DNA from: Confluentibacter citreus
Lineage (GTDB): Bacteria > Bacteroidota > Bacteroidia > Flavobacteriales > Flavobacteriaceae
DNA length: 64,000 nucleotides
Direction of reading: 5' to 3'
Assembly: GCF_002807055.1 (NCBI RefSeq)
Contig: NZ_NIXN01000004.1
Coordinates: 124,001 to 188,000, forward strand
Shown: positions 1-9,131 of the stretch, one piece after another
Layout: each line of letters begins with the position of its first letter
Numbering within the stretch: the first letter of the stretch is position 1
Position numbers and translations under genes: made by a program
Notes under the pieces: generated by a model
Seen by the model: the letters and a program-made list of their open reading frames with translations, nothing else
Told to the model about the DNA's origin: nothing
Database searches by the model: none

Positions 1-1
1 G

Positions 2-562
2 GTTACTACAACCAAAAGAGGATATGACCAATTTTATACGGGTTCAGATGGGGGAGATTCTTATACTTACCAAGTTGAGTTAACACCAGATATCGTACTT
101 CGTCAAAGTGTTGCTTTGTTTGATTTAGGAAATGACGAGATTGCTTGGAATATGGGTTATAGAAATATTAAGTTCTATCCAGATGCTACGTCAACAAATC
201 GTAATCAAAATAACGATGTGCCATTTTTACGTTATTCAGATGTAATCTTAATGAAAGCTGAAGCTATTCTTAGAGGTGGTACTGCTACTTTGGGAGATAC
301 ACCACTGTCTCTTGTTAATATGATTCGTTCTAATCGTACTACATCTCCAGCATGGTCTGGTGTTACATTAGAAGATATCTACAAGGAAAGAGCTCGTGAA
401 TTTGCACACGAAGCATGGCGTAGAAATGATATGATTCGATTTGGCGAGTTTGAAGGACAATGGGGTTTCAAAACAAATGCAGATACCTATCGTCGTATTT
501 TTCCTATACCAACAAACGCTTTGGTTTTAAATCCTGCTCTAACCCAAAACGATGGATATTGA
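2..562 (+). CDS. SusD/RagB-family outer-membrane lipoprotein, C-terminal part (5' end outside window)
   Basis: The reading frame is open from base 2 and ends at a TGA at 560-562, giving 186 residues of the C-terminal end of a SusD-like protein. Recognisable family features are the segment PFLRYSDVILMKAEA, then an arginine-rich helix (YKERAREFAHEAWRRNDMIRFG) near codons 125-146 and the ending FPIPTNALVLNPALTQN. SusD proteins are surface lipoproteins that cap a SusC porin and bind oligosaccharide for TonB-dependent import. The SusC partner should lie just left of the window. A terminator-like hairpin follows 40 bases downstream, so the enzyme genes to the right may be transcribed partly by read-through or from their own promoter. 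The TTG at 116 is internal, not a start. Confidence 0.9.
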   Translation, partial: VTTTKRGYDQFYTGSDGGDSYTYQVELTPDIVLRQSVALFDLGNDEIAWNMGYRNIKFYPDATSTNRNQNNDVPFLRYSDVILMKAEAILRGGTATLGDTPLSLVNMIRSNRTTSPAWSGVTLEDIYKERAREFAHEAWRRNDMIRFGEFEGQWGFKTNADTYRRIFPIPTNALVLNPALTQNDGY

Positions 563-602
563 TTAGTCAAAAGTTTTTAAATTAAGTTGATTGGAATTTA
601 AG

Positions 603-637
603 AAGGAGAGGAAGGCTAAAATTTCTTCTCCTTTTTT
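603..637 (+). terminator. Rho-independent terminator after susD
   Basis: An 11-bp stem (603-613 with 623-633, one G-T pair) encloses a 9-base loop and runs into six T residues. It lies 40 bases past the SusD stop codon and separates the SusCD pair from the enzyme genes, which may lower their expression relative to the transporter. Confidence 0.7.
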
Positions 638-775
638 AGTTAAAGACAACAATTTGAAATTGATTTTTTAATCCTTTTTTCTTTATCTCAATTTGGGACC
701 TTATCATCTTATTTCCAAGTTTGTTCAAGAAATATTTCACAATGTGAATATAATAGAAGTATAAAATTAAATAGA

Positions 776-3070
776 ATGATTATTAGATATATAGGACTCC
801 TTCTTTTTCTTGTTTTTTTTGCGTCTTGTAAAACCAAAAAACAAATTTCTATTGAAAAAGAAACCTTAGTAGATAAGGTATATCCTTTTTTAGATACTGA
901 AAATTCAAGATGGTTTTTCTTTTCATCCGCTAGCCGTCCTTTTGGAATGGTTAATTTAAGTCCGGATACGCAAATTGAAGGCGATTGGGGCACTGGGTAT
1001 CGCTACAATACGGACACCATAAAAGGCTTCAGTCATATTCATTGTTGGCAACTATCTGGGATTTCTGTGATGCCAGTCGTAACAAGTAATTCAAATAAGG
1101 AATCCATTTTTACCGATTTCTACTCAAAATTCAGCCATGAAACCGAAAATGCAACTCCTGGATACCATTCACTGGTATTGGATAGATATCAAATAACAGC
1201 GGAGTTAACGAGTACAAAGAGGGTCGGTTTTCATAATTATACGTTTCCAAATTCTGAGGAAAAAGATATTCTTTTTAATCTAAACACTGTTTTAGGACCT
1301 TGCGAAAATGTAGAAGGGGTTTTAGAACAGACTAATGATAATGAACTCACAGGGTCTTTGGTAATGGCTCCAACACATAGACGTCCGAAGCCTTTTAAGG
1401 TTTATTTTAAAATTAGTATAAATACGCCCATTACAGTAATACAAAAGGATACTACAACGGCTAATTATTTAATAAGTCTAGGGGGATCAGACAGAACAGT
1501 ATTGATGAAAATCGGGATTTCCTATACGTCCATTGAAAATGCTGCCAATAATATGGAAGCAGAGTTGCCCCATTGGGATTTTGATAAAGTGGTTGATGAT
1601 TCAAAAACAGAATGGGATGGCATGTTATCGAGAATTCAAGTCGAAGGAGGAACCGATACAGATCAAAAACGATTTTATACTGATTTATGGCATGCTTTGC
1701 AAGGCAGAAGAACCATTAGCGATGTTAATGGGGCCTATCCAGATAATACAGGTAAAACGTTTAGAATTGGTCAGTTGCCATTAGATTCAGTTGGTAAACC
1801 TAAATTTAACCATTACAATTCCGATTCGTTTTGGGGCGCACAATGGACTATCAATACCCTTTGGGGATTGGCATATCCTGAGATTATGGAAGAGTTTGTA
1901 CATTCCTTAATGCAATATTATAAAGATGGGGGTATGATTCCTCGTGGCCCATCGGGGGGGGATTATACGTTTGTAATGACGGGAGCATCGGCAACACCAT
2001 TCATCGTGAGTGCTATTCAAAAAGGAATCATAAAAGAGAATTTGGAATTTATTTATATGGCACTCAAAAAAAACCACATGCTTGGTGGTATTATGGGAAA
2101 AGCCGGTTACGAGCATACTACGGATATAGGAGGTGGTTTAAAATATTATTTAGAAAAAGGCTATGTGCCCTATCCGCTTCCTGATGGCGATTTTGGTTTG
2201 CATCAGGATGGAGCTAGTCAAACTATGGAATATGCTTATCAAGATTGGACTTTAGCGCAATTGGCTAAGAAATTGAATCACGAAGAAGATTACAATTATT
2301 TTATGGCCAGATCTAAAAATTATCAACATGTGTTTGATAACTCCATAGGTTGGATGCGTCCTAAAAATATAGATGGAACATGGTTGGAAAACTTTGATCA
2401 TTATCAATATGAAAATGGATTTATAGAATCAAATGCAGCACAATCTACCTGGTTTGTTCCACATGATATGGATGGTTTAGCACTATTGATGGGCGGAAAA
2501 GACAAAGCTATGGAAAAATTAAATACACAATTTGAAACAGCCAAAGCATTAAAGTTTACTTCAGGGACATCACATGATGCCGAACTGCACCCAGAGTATA
2601 GTCGCATTCCAATCAATTTCGGAAATCAACCTTCCATACAAACCTCATTTATATTTAACCAATTAGGTAGACCGGATTTAACGCAGTATTGGACAAGAAG
2701 TGTTATCAAAGAAACATTTAGTGGATTAGCACCAAGTACAGGTTACAATGGCGATGAAGACCAAGGCTTAATGGGTAGTTTGAATGTGTTGCTTAAAATG
2801 GGATTGTTCCAAATGAATGGCGGTACAGAAGACAATCCAGCATATCAAATAGGGAGTCCTATTTTCAACAAAGTGACCATACAATTACATCCAAAATATT
2901 ATTCAGGTGAAACATTTGTTATTAAGGCACCTGATAATAGTGCAGAGCAGATTTATATAAATAAGTTAGAACTAAATAATAAACCATTAAGACACCTAAA
3001 TATATCTCATGATGCCATTACAAATGGTGGTGAGTTGTACTTGGAAATGTCTAGCAAACCGAATCAGTAA
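776..3070 (+). CDS. GH92-family glycosidase, lipoprotein; Gln in place of the catalytic acid
   Basis: The 764-residue protein begins with a lipoprotein signal ending FFASC (Cys18), so it is membrane-anchored. The GH92 fold is shown by the N-terminal sandwich segment PFGMVNLSPDT with GFSHIH, and by the (alpha/alpha)6 part near residues 610-670. GH92 enzymes are Ca2+-dependent inverting exo-alpha-mannosidases. Where they carry NEPS with the general-acid Glu, this one reads NQPS (Gln618); the base motif is GDEDQG (Asp660, Glu661, Asp662) rather than GNDD. The same Glu-to-Gln change is known in a Cellulosimicrobium GH92 that cleaves mannose-1-phosphate diesters, where the leaving group needs no proton. 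A phosphomannose-cleaving activity is therefore plausible; a weak or inactive enzyme is the alternative. A palindromic element starts directly after its stop codon. Confidence 0.88.
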   Translation: MIIRYIGLLLFLVFFASCKTKKQISIEKETLVDKVYPFLDTENSRWFFFSSASRPFGMVNLSPDTQIEGDWGTGYRYNTDTIKGFSHIHCWQLSGISVMPVVTSNSNKESIFTDFYSKFSHETENATPGYHSLVLDRYQITAELTSTKRVGFHNYTFPNSEEKDILFNLNTVLGPCENVEGVLEQTNDNELTGSLVMAPTHRRPKPFKVYFKISINTPITVIQKDTTTANYLISLGGSDRTVLMKIGISYTSIENAANNMEAELPHWDFDKVVDDSKTEWDGMLSRIQVEGGTDTDQKRFYTDLWHALQGRRTISDVNGAYPDNTGKTFRIGQLPLDSVGKPKFNHYNSDSFWGAQWTINTLWGLAYPEIMEEFVHSLMQYYKDGGMIPRGPSGGDYTFVMTGASATPFIVSAIQKGIIKENLEFIYMALKKNHMLGGIMGKAGYEHTTDIGGGLKYYLEKGYVPYPLPDGDFGLHQDGASQTMEYAYQDWTLAQLAKKLNHEEDYNYFMARSKNYQHVFDNSIGWMRPKNIDGTWLENFDHYQYENGFIESNAAQSTWFVPHDMDGLALLMGGKDKAMEKLNTQFETAKALKFTSGTSHDAELHPEYSRIPINFGNQPSIQTSFIFNQLGRPDLTQYWTRSVIKETFSGLAPSTGYNGDEDQGLMGSLNVLLKMGLFQMNGGTEDNPAYQIGSPIFNKVTIQLHPKYYSGETFVIKAPDNSAEQIYINKLELNNKPLRHLNISHDAITNGGELYLEMSSKPNQ

Positions 3071-3231
3071 TGAACTAATCTTGACTTTTTTGATTGAAGC
3101 GAAAAATAGAGATTTTTTTCCAGATTTTAGATTTTTAGCACTTCATAGCAGCGCTATGGAGTAAAAAAAAGGTAAAATATGGGGTAAAAAGATCATTTTG
3201 CAGCCAATTGAAAAAAGTCAAGATGAGTTCA
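3071..3231. repeat. 161-bp palindromic (MITE-like) element between the two GH92 genes
   Basis: The first 26 bases (TGAACT..., from 3071) are nearly perfectly repeated in inverse at the end (...AGTTCA, to 3231). The interior also pairs imperfectly over the whole length, closing at a tight hairpin CATAGC/GCTATG around 3154-3168. Full-length self-complementarity with conserved ends is typical of miniature inverted-repeat elements or structured intergenic repeats. It abuts the TAA of the upstream gene. No transposase and no convincing target duplication are seen. Confidence 0.65.
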
Positions 3232-3277
3232 ATAAGAATAAATTTTAAAATCGTTGCCAATTAAAACTTTTAAATAG

Positions 3278-5557
3278 ATGACATTAAAGATTAAACAATT
3301 TATTATTGGAATAAACTTATGCTTTGTTATGCAGGGTTATGCTCAAAATCAGTTGCATACCTATGTAGATCCCATGATTGGGTCTGAAGGGGTTGGACGC
3401 GTATTTATTGGGCCATCCTCTCCCTATGGAATGGTAAAGCCAAGTCCTGACTGTACCGTAAGTCCGAATAGTGGTTGGTTGCCAATGCCAACGGAAGTAA
3501 CAGGATTTAGTCAAGTACATGTTAGTGGTACTGGCGGCGGACCAAAATATGGAAACATACAAATCATGCCATTTTCTGGCGAATTAAATAAGATAGACCA
3601 AACCTCATTCAGACAGGAAGAAAACGTGAAACTCGGCTATTATGAAACTGTTTTTAAGGAAAATCAAATAAAAACAGAAATAACCACAGGAGAAAAAGTA
3701 TCATTTTATCGCATTACATATCCTGAAACTGCCACTAAAGAATTGAAGATTGATCCAGGATTTTTCTTGGGAGAACCAAAAGAGCCTGATCCAGATGCAA
3801 GGGAAGCCCAGCAGTTTGTGGGATCTCAAATCGAAATAGTTTCAGACACAGAAGTTAGGGGCTATAGCCGAATTAGAGGTGGTTGGAATAACGGTCGTGC
3901 CTATACCGTTTATTTTTGGGCCGTTTTTGATCAGCCCATTGCAAAACAGGTCACTTGGAAAGATGGAAAATTTTATCCCAATGCATCGGCTCAATTTGAT
4001 TCGGGTAAAAAAACAGGTGCTTTATTGTCTTTTGGAAAAGAAGGTAAACAAGAACTTAATGTCAAAATTGGTATCTCGTTTTTAAGTTCGTTAAAAGCAA
4101 AAAATAATATAGAAGTGGAAATTCCGCATTGGAATTTTAATAGCGTTTTATCAGTTTTAGAAAATAAATGGGAACAACTGTTAAGTCGTATCACACTATC
4201 GACAGACACTTCAGAAGATTATAAAAAAATGTTTTATACGGGCTTATATCACACCATGATCATGCCTGTTGATAGAACAGGAGAGAACCCTTTATGGACC
4301 AATGATGAACCGTATTACGATGATTTTTATTGCATTTGGGACACCTTTAGAACCTCTAGTCCATTAATCACACTAATAGACCCAGACCGGGAAGTTGAGA
4401 TTATTAATGCCATGTTGAATATTTATAAGCGTGACGGCTATTTGCCCGAAGGCAGAAGCGGTAATGATAACGGACGAACTCAAGGAGGCTCTAACGCTGA
4501 AACAGTCATTGCCGATGCTTTTGTGAAAAATTTAAAAGGAATAGATTATGAATTGGCATTAAAAGCCATGCTAAAAGACGCCGAAGTGCCTCCAGGTGGT
4601 AATGAAGAAAAAGAAGGCCGTGGCGGATTAGTCGCTTATTTACGATTGGGGTATATTCCTTACGGCATCGACCGTGCAGGCAATCGAACTATTGATTATG
4701 CTTACAATGATTATAATATTGCCACAGTTGCCAAGGGTTTAAATCATGAGAATATTTACGATAGATATATAAAACAAGCTGATAATTGGAAAAATTTATG
4801 GCGTGCAGATTATGAAGATAATGGTTCTATAGGATTTATTATGCCCAAAGATATTTCAGGAAATTGGTTAGATGATGTGGTTTTTGGCGAGTCAAAAATT
4901 CAAAAACCAACTTTTAAATATACGCCAACAATTACTGAATCGCCTTGGTATGTTTGCCATTGGTGTGTATTCTTCTACGAAGGCACTTCTTGGGAATATT
5001 CGTTAAGTATCCCTCATGATATTCCTGAAGTTGTTGCTAGATCTGGAGGAGATTTAGCTTTTAAAAACAGATTGGATACGTTTTTTGAAAAGGAATTGTA
5101 TGATGTATCAAACGAACCTTCTTTTTTAGCACCTACCATGTACCATTGGATTGGTCGCCCAGACTTAAGTAGCGATAGAATACATGCCATCATAAAAAAT
5201 AATTTCAATAGTTCACCAAAAGGTTTGCCGGGTAACGACGATTCAGGAGCCATGTCTTCTTGGTTGGCTTTTCACATGATGGGATTGTATCCCAATGCAG
5301 GTCAGCCTTATTATTTAGTAAATACGCCTTTGATTAAAGAAACCACATTGCAATTAAAAGGAGGCAAATCTTTTAAGATGTCTACTAAAAATCTGAGTGA
5401 TAAAAAGAAGTATATCAAATCTGCGACATTAAACGGAAAACCCTATAATAAAGCATGGATTTTACATGAAGACATCATTAATGGTGGCGAATTAATTTTA
5501 GAAATGACATCAAAACCATCAACTTGGGGAACCACTATGTTACCACCAACAAAATAA
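3278..5557 (+). CDS. GH92-family exo-alpha-mannosidase, secreted
   Basis: The 759-residue protein has a cleavable signal peptide (start MTLKIKQF..., cleavage after GYAQ). It is a canonical GH92: N-terminal sandwich with PYGMVKPSPDC and GFSQVH, then an alpha-helical barrel carrying NEPS (general acid Glu613) and GNDDSGAMSSW (Asp654 and Asp655, the base region). GH92 enzymes remove terminal alpha-mannose by inversion using a calcium ion. Unlike its upstream neighbour it keeps all expected catalytic residues, so the pair probably divides labour over two mannose linkages. It is followed by the small secreted protein after only 7 bases, so the genes from here to the phosphoesterase form a tight operon. 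Confidence 0.93.
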   Translation: MTLKIKQFIIGINLCFVMQGYAQNQLHTYVDPMIGSEGVGRVFIGPSSPYGMVKPSPDCTVSPNSGWLPMPTEVTGFSQVHVSGTGGGPKYGNIQIMPFSGELNKIDQTSFRQEENVKLGYYETVFKENQIKTEITTGEKVSFYRITYPETATKELKIDPGFFLGEPKEPDPDAREAQQFVGSQIEIVSDTEVRGYSRIRGGWNNGRAYTVYFWAVFDQPIAKQVTWKDGKFYPNASAQFDSGKKTGALLSFGKEGKQELNVKIGISFLSSLKAKNNIEVEIPHWNFNSVLSVLENKWEQLLSRITLSTDTSEDYKKMFYTGLYHTMIMPVDRTGENPLWTNDEPYYDDFYCIWDTFRTSSPLITLIDPDREVEIINAMLNIYKRDGYLPEGRSGNDNGRTQGGSNAETVIADAFVKNLKGIDYELALKAMLKDAEVPPGGNEEKEGRGGLVAYLRLGYIPYGIDRAGNRTIDYAYNDYNIATVAKGLNHENIYDRYIKQADNWKNLWRADYEDNGSIGFIMPKDISGNWLDDVVFGESKIQKPTFKYTPTITESPWYVCHWCVFFYEGTSWEYSLSIPHDIPEVVARSGGDLAFKNRLDTFFEKELYDVSNEPSFLAPTMYHWIGRPDLSSDRIHAIIKNNFNSSPKGLPGNDDSGAMSSWLAFHMMGLYPNAGQPYYLVNTPLIKETTLQLKGGKSFKMSTKNLSDKKKYIKSATLNGKPYNKAWILHEDIINGGELILEMTSKPSTWGTTMLPPTK

Positions 5558-5564
5558 TTAGATT

Positions 5565-6131
5565 ATGAAAAATATTATTATAACTATCATTTTTTGCGTA
5601 ACATATCACATAGTAATGGCGCAAAGCAACGTGCCAGCAATTAAAAATAACAACACTTTGCATTATATCTGTAAGTTGCACGGACAAACAAGAACGTTGA
5701 CGCTCACTACAGAAATGACTTCGGATACGTTGGTATTAAACTTGGAAACGAGAGGCGTAAAAAGTAGTATCAGAACGATGCCGGAAGCGGTTAAAAGCGG
5801 CACTGAATTGAGTTTTAATCAAGGGGAAAATGCACCCATTCTGGTATTGAAACCAACGGAAACGTTTTTTATGATTTCGCAATCAGCTTATCAGGATTTA
5901 TTAAAAAACAATCAATTTGTTTATAATAATACAACGTATGTTTTGGATAAAAGTGACGAAAAGAATCCTGTAGTTATTGATGGAAAAGCATTAAACACGT
6001 TGCATGTAGTCGCACAAATTGATAATACTGAACTATGGATTTTAGAAAATCCTGATTTTCCATTGCTTTGTAAAGTGGACAAAAACCCATTAGGTATCAA
6101 TTTTACGCTTACGGAGATTGTTGGTCAATAA
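5565..6131 (+). CDS. Small secreted protein of unknown function in the GH92-GH115 operon
   Basis: The 188-residue protein has a signal peptide (MKNIIITIIFCVTYHIVMAQ, predicted cleavage after MAQ). I do not recognise a family. The mature part is rich in Thr, Leu and Asn, lacks transmembrane segments, has a single Cys pair candidate (Cys57 region and the C-terminal LLCK), and its alternating hydrophobic pattern suggests a beta-rich periplasmic fold. It lies 7 bases after a GH92 gene and 29 bases before the GH115 gene, so it is certainly co-transcribed. A binding or accessory role for the same substrate is a guess from position only. Confidence 0.75.
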   Translation: MKNIIITIIFCVTYHIVMAQSNVPAIKNNNTLHYICKLHGQTRTLTLTTEMTSDTLVLNLETRGVKSSIRTMPEAVKSGTELSFNQGENAPILVLKPTETFFMISQSAYQDLLKNNQFVYNNTTYVLDKSDEKNPVVIDGKALNTLHVVAQIDNTELWILENPDFPLLCKVDKNPLGINFTLTEIVGQ

Positions 6132-6160
6132 CGTTTTAATCAAAAGGATAAGGTCTAAAT

Positions 6161-9124
6161 ATGAATAAGTTATATGTTTTTCTGATACTGGTTTTATTCC
6201 AATTTTCTATTTTGAATGCTCAAAAAAGCAATGATTTTATAGTTGTTAAAGGAAATGAGTCGTGCCAAATAGTCATTGATAAAAAAGATGCCAAAGTCGT
6301 TGAAATTGCCGCAAATATATTGGTAAATGATATAAAGAATAGTACAGGAAAAACCATTAAAGTTTCGAATGGTATAGGCTCTAATATCATTTTTGCTGGC
6401 ACTATTGGGAAGAATAAATTCATAGACCAACTCGTTCGCTCCAATAAAATAACTATCGATTCTATCAAGGGGAAATGGGAACGTTATAGTATCCAAGTCG
6501 TTAAAAATCCTTTTAAAGGCGTTAATCAAGCCTTGGTAATCGTGGGTTCAGATAGGAGAGCAACTGCTTATGGTTTGCTTGAAATTTCTAGAATGATTGG
6601 GATCTCGCCGTGGGAATGGTGGGCAGATGTGACGCCTGAAAAGAAAGATGAAATTGTCATTTCTGTTGAAAACAAAACATATAAAGGGCCATCCGTAAAA
6701 TACAGAGGCGTGTTTTTAAATGATGAAGATTGGGGCTTGCAACGTTGGGCAGCATTAAATTTTGAACCGGAAATAGGGGATATGGGTCCAAAAACCTATG
6801 CGAAAGTTTTTGAGTTATTGTTACGTTTAAGAGCCAATACCATTTGGCCTGCTATGCATTCAAGCACCAAACCATTTTATTTCTATCCCAAAAATAAACA
6901 GGTGGCAGATGATTATGCCATTGTTACAGGCACATCACATGCGGAACCCATGTTGAGCAATATCAATACAGAATGGAACCATAAAACAATGGGTGAATAT
7001 CGTTATGACACCAATTCGGAGGTCATAAAAAATTTGTTTACCAAACGCATAAAAGAAGCTGCTCCATTTGAAAACATGTATACCACAGGAATGCGCGGGG
7101 AACACGATTCTCCTATGATTGTTGGTGAAGATGATACCGATCAACAAGTCAAATTATTGGAAAATATTATTACCGACCAAAGGGCGATTTTAAAGAAAGA
7201 ACTAAAAAAAGACCCAAAAGAAATACCACAAGCTTTTATTCCGTATAAAGAAGTGTTGACTTATTATCAAGAAGGTTTACAACTTCCAGAAGACATTACA
7301 CTGGTTTGGACGGATGATAATTATGGCTATATGCGCCAGTTTAGTATGCCCGAAGAACAAAAGCGATCAGGAGGTGCAGGCGTGTATTATCACACCTCCT
7401 ATTGGGGGCGTCCACATGATTATTTATGGTTAAACTCCACCAATCCTGTTTTAATGTGGGAAGAAATGTCTAAAGCCTATGAATTTCAGTCCCGAGATTT
7501 ATGGATTCTCAATTGTGGTGATATCAAACCACATGAATATAATATCGAATTGTTCTTAGATATGGCGTGGGATATGGATGCTTTTGAAAAAAGTAGCGCC
7601 GTGAAAAACCATATGAATACGTGGGCAGCAAGAGAATTTGGAAATGAACATGCCACAGCAATCACCGATGTTATGTTCGAAAACAACCGGTTGGCTTTTA
7701 TAAGACGCCCAGAGTTTATGGCGTGGAGCCAAGTGGAACCCATTACAAAATCGGGTGTTACGGAATTGACTCAGTTTCATTATGGTGATGAAGTTAAAAC
7801 GCGAATAAAAGCCTATCAAGCCATTGAAGATGAAGTAGAAAAATTATATCCTACTATGGCTACTCATCGTAAAGATGCTTTTTATCAGTTAGTGTATTAT
7901 CCTATGATAGCTGCTTCAAAAATAAATCAAAAATGGTTGTACCGTTTTAAAAATGATTTTGATGCCAAACAAGGTAAAATTAGTGCCAATTATTATGCAG
8001 AGGAATCTGCCAATGCTTTTAATCGCATTCAAAAAGAAACCCAATATTATAATGAAACCTTGAGTCAAGGAAAATGGCACCATATCATGACCATGGAACC
8101 TAGGTTTCTTCCTGTATTTAGCAAACCATCTTATGTATTTGTTGAACCAAAAGAGGAAGCAACTTTAGGTTTGGCATTAGAAGGTTACGAAATGGAAGTC
8201 AATCATAAAATCATTAATAGTTTTGCTGATGTTTTGCCCATTTTTAATAGATATACCGATAGCCAATATTTTATTGATGTGTATTTAAAAGGAGAAGGAG
8301 GCGTCACATGGAAAGCGGTGCCAAAAGCCGATTGGATTAAAATTTCAGAAGTTGAAGGGACATTAAATAGTAAATCCGAAAATCCCACAAAACGTTTATG
8401 GGTAAGCATCGATTGGGAAGAAGTACCCCAGGGAGAAAATAAAAAAGAAGCACCTTTGGGACATGATTTCCAATTGATTCCACCAAGTTATAAAGTAAAT
8501 AGTGCCATTGATTTTATTTCGGCCGATAGTACGATAACAGTAGGGGTTTCGGTTTATAATCCGAAATTCAAAACATTGGAAAATTATGAAGGATTTGTAG
8601 AAGACAAAGGTTTTGTGTCGATATATGCTGAAAATTTCACGAGAAATAAAGCTGGGAAACAAGCGGAATGGGAGGTGTTTGATGGTATTGGTTATACAGG
8701 AAAAGTAATTACGGCGTTGCCGAGAAGCGTTGATTCGGAAACCGAATTAAAATTAATTCAACAAAATAATCCTGTACTGGAATTTGATTTTTATACCTTT
8801 AATTTCGGAGAAGCAGATGTTCGGGTCCAAGCAATACCTACACATGCTGATTATGAAGGACGTGGTGTGCGTTGTGCTGTTGCTATAGACGATGCCACCC
8901 CTGCTATTATTGATTTTCAAACTTCAGGTAGAAGTGAGGCATGGATGCAAAATGTGCTTAAAAATGCCAGTGTGCAATCGGCAAAACAAATCATTAACAA
9001 GGCAGGAAAGCATACCTTGAAAATTTGGATGGTAGATTCGGGTGTGATGCTAGATCAGGTGTTGATTGATTTAGGTGGTTGGAAATCGAGTTATACATTT
9101 CCGAAAGAGACTTTTAAAAAATAA
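6161..9124 (+). CDS. GH115 alpha-glucuronidase, secreted
   Basis: The 987-residue protein starts with a signal peptide (cleavage after ILNAQ). It has the GH115 layout: an N-terminal domain, then a large barrel beginning around SPWEWWADV (about residue 148) and KYRGVFLNDEDWG, the segments GTSHAEPM, GMRGEHDSPM, WTDDNYGYMRQF and YYHTSYWGRPHDYLWLNST, then C-terminal beta domains. GH115 enzymes release terminal alpha-glucuronic acid (or its 4-O-methyl form) from glycan branches, even when internal. Here the context is alpha-mannosidases rather than xylanases, which points to a glucuronate-decorated mannose-containing glycan. A second GH115 lies on the other strand at 59-62 kb, so the organism keeps two with different neighbours. 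Confidence 0.93.
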   Translation: MNKLYVFLILVLFQFSILNAQKSNDFIVVKGNESCQIVIDKKDAKVVEIAANILVNDIKNSTGKTIKVSNGIGSNIIFAGTIGKNKFIDQLVRSNKITIDSIKGKWERYSIQVVKNPFKGVNQALVIVGSDRRATAYGLLEISRMIGISPWEWWADVTPEKKDEIVISVENKTYKGPSVKYRGVFLNDEDWGLQRWAALNFEPEIGDMGPKTYAKVFELLLRLRANTIWPAMHSSTKPFYFYPKNKQVADDYAIVTGTSHAEPMLSNINTEWNHKTMGEYRYDTNSEVIKNLFTKRIKEAAPFENMYTTGMRGEHDSPMIVGEDDTDQQVKLLENIITDQRAILKKELKKDPKEIPQAFIPYKEVLTYYQEGLQLPEDITLVWTDDNYGYMRQFSMPEEQKRSGGAGVYYHTSYWGRPHDYLWLNSTNPVLMWEEMSKAYEFQSRDLWILNCGDIKPHEYNIELFLDMAWDMDAFEKSSAVKNHMNTWAAREFGNEHATAITDVMFENNRLAFIRRPEFMAWSQVEPITKSGVTELTQFHYGDEVKTRIKAYQAIEDEVEKLYPTMATHRKDAFYQLVYYPMIAASKINQKWLYRFKNDFDAKQGKISANYYAEESANAFNRIQKETQYYNETLSQGKWHHIMTMEPRFLPVFSKPSYVFVEPKEEATLGLALEGYEMEVNHKIINSFADVLPIFNRYTDSQYFIDVYLKGEGGVTWKAVPKADWIKISEVEGTLNSKSENPTKRLWVSIDWEEVPQGENKKEAPLGHDFQLIPPSYKVNSAIDFISADSTITVGVSVYNPKFKTLENYEGFVEDKGFVSIYAENFTRNKAGKQAEWEVFDGIGYTGKVITALPRSVDSETELKLIQQNNPVLEFDFYTFNFGEADVRVQAIPTHADYEGRGVRCAVAIDDATPAIIDFQTSGRSEAWMQNVLKNASVQSAKQIINKAGKHTLKIWMVDSGVMLDQVLIDLGGWKSSYTFPKETFKK

Positions 9125-9131
9125 ATAATTT

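Noticed and set aside
709-993. Minus-strand frame of 94 codons over the GH92 start
   Set aside because: It overlaps the signal peptide and N-terminus of a convincing GH92 gene and has no recognisable features.
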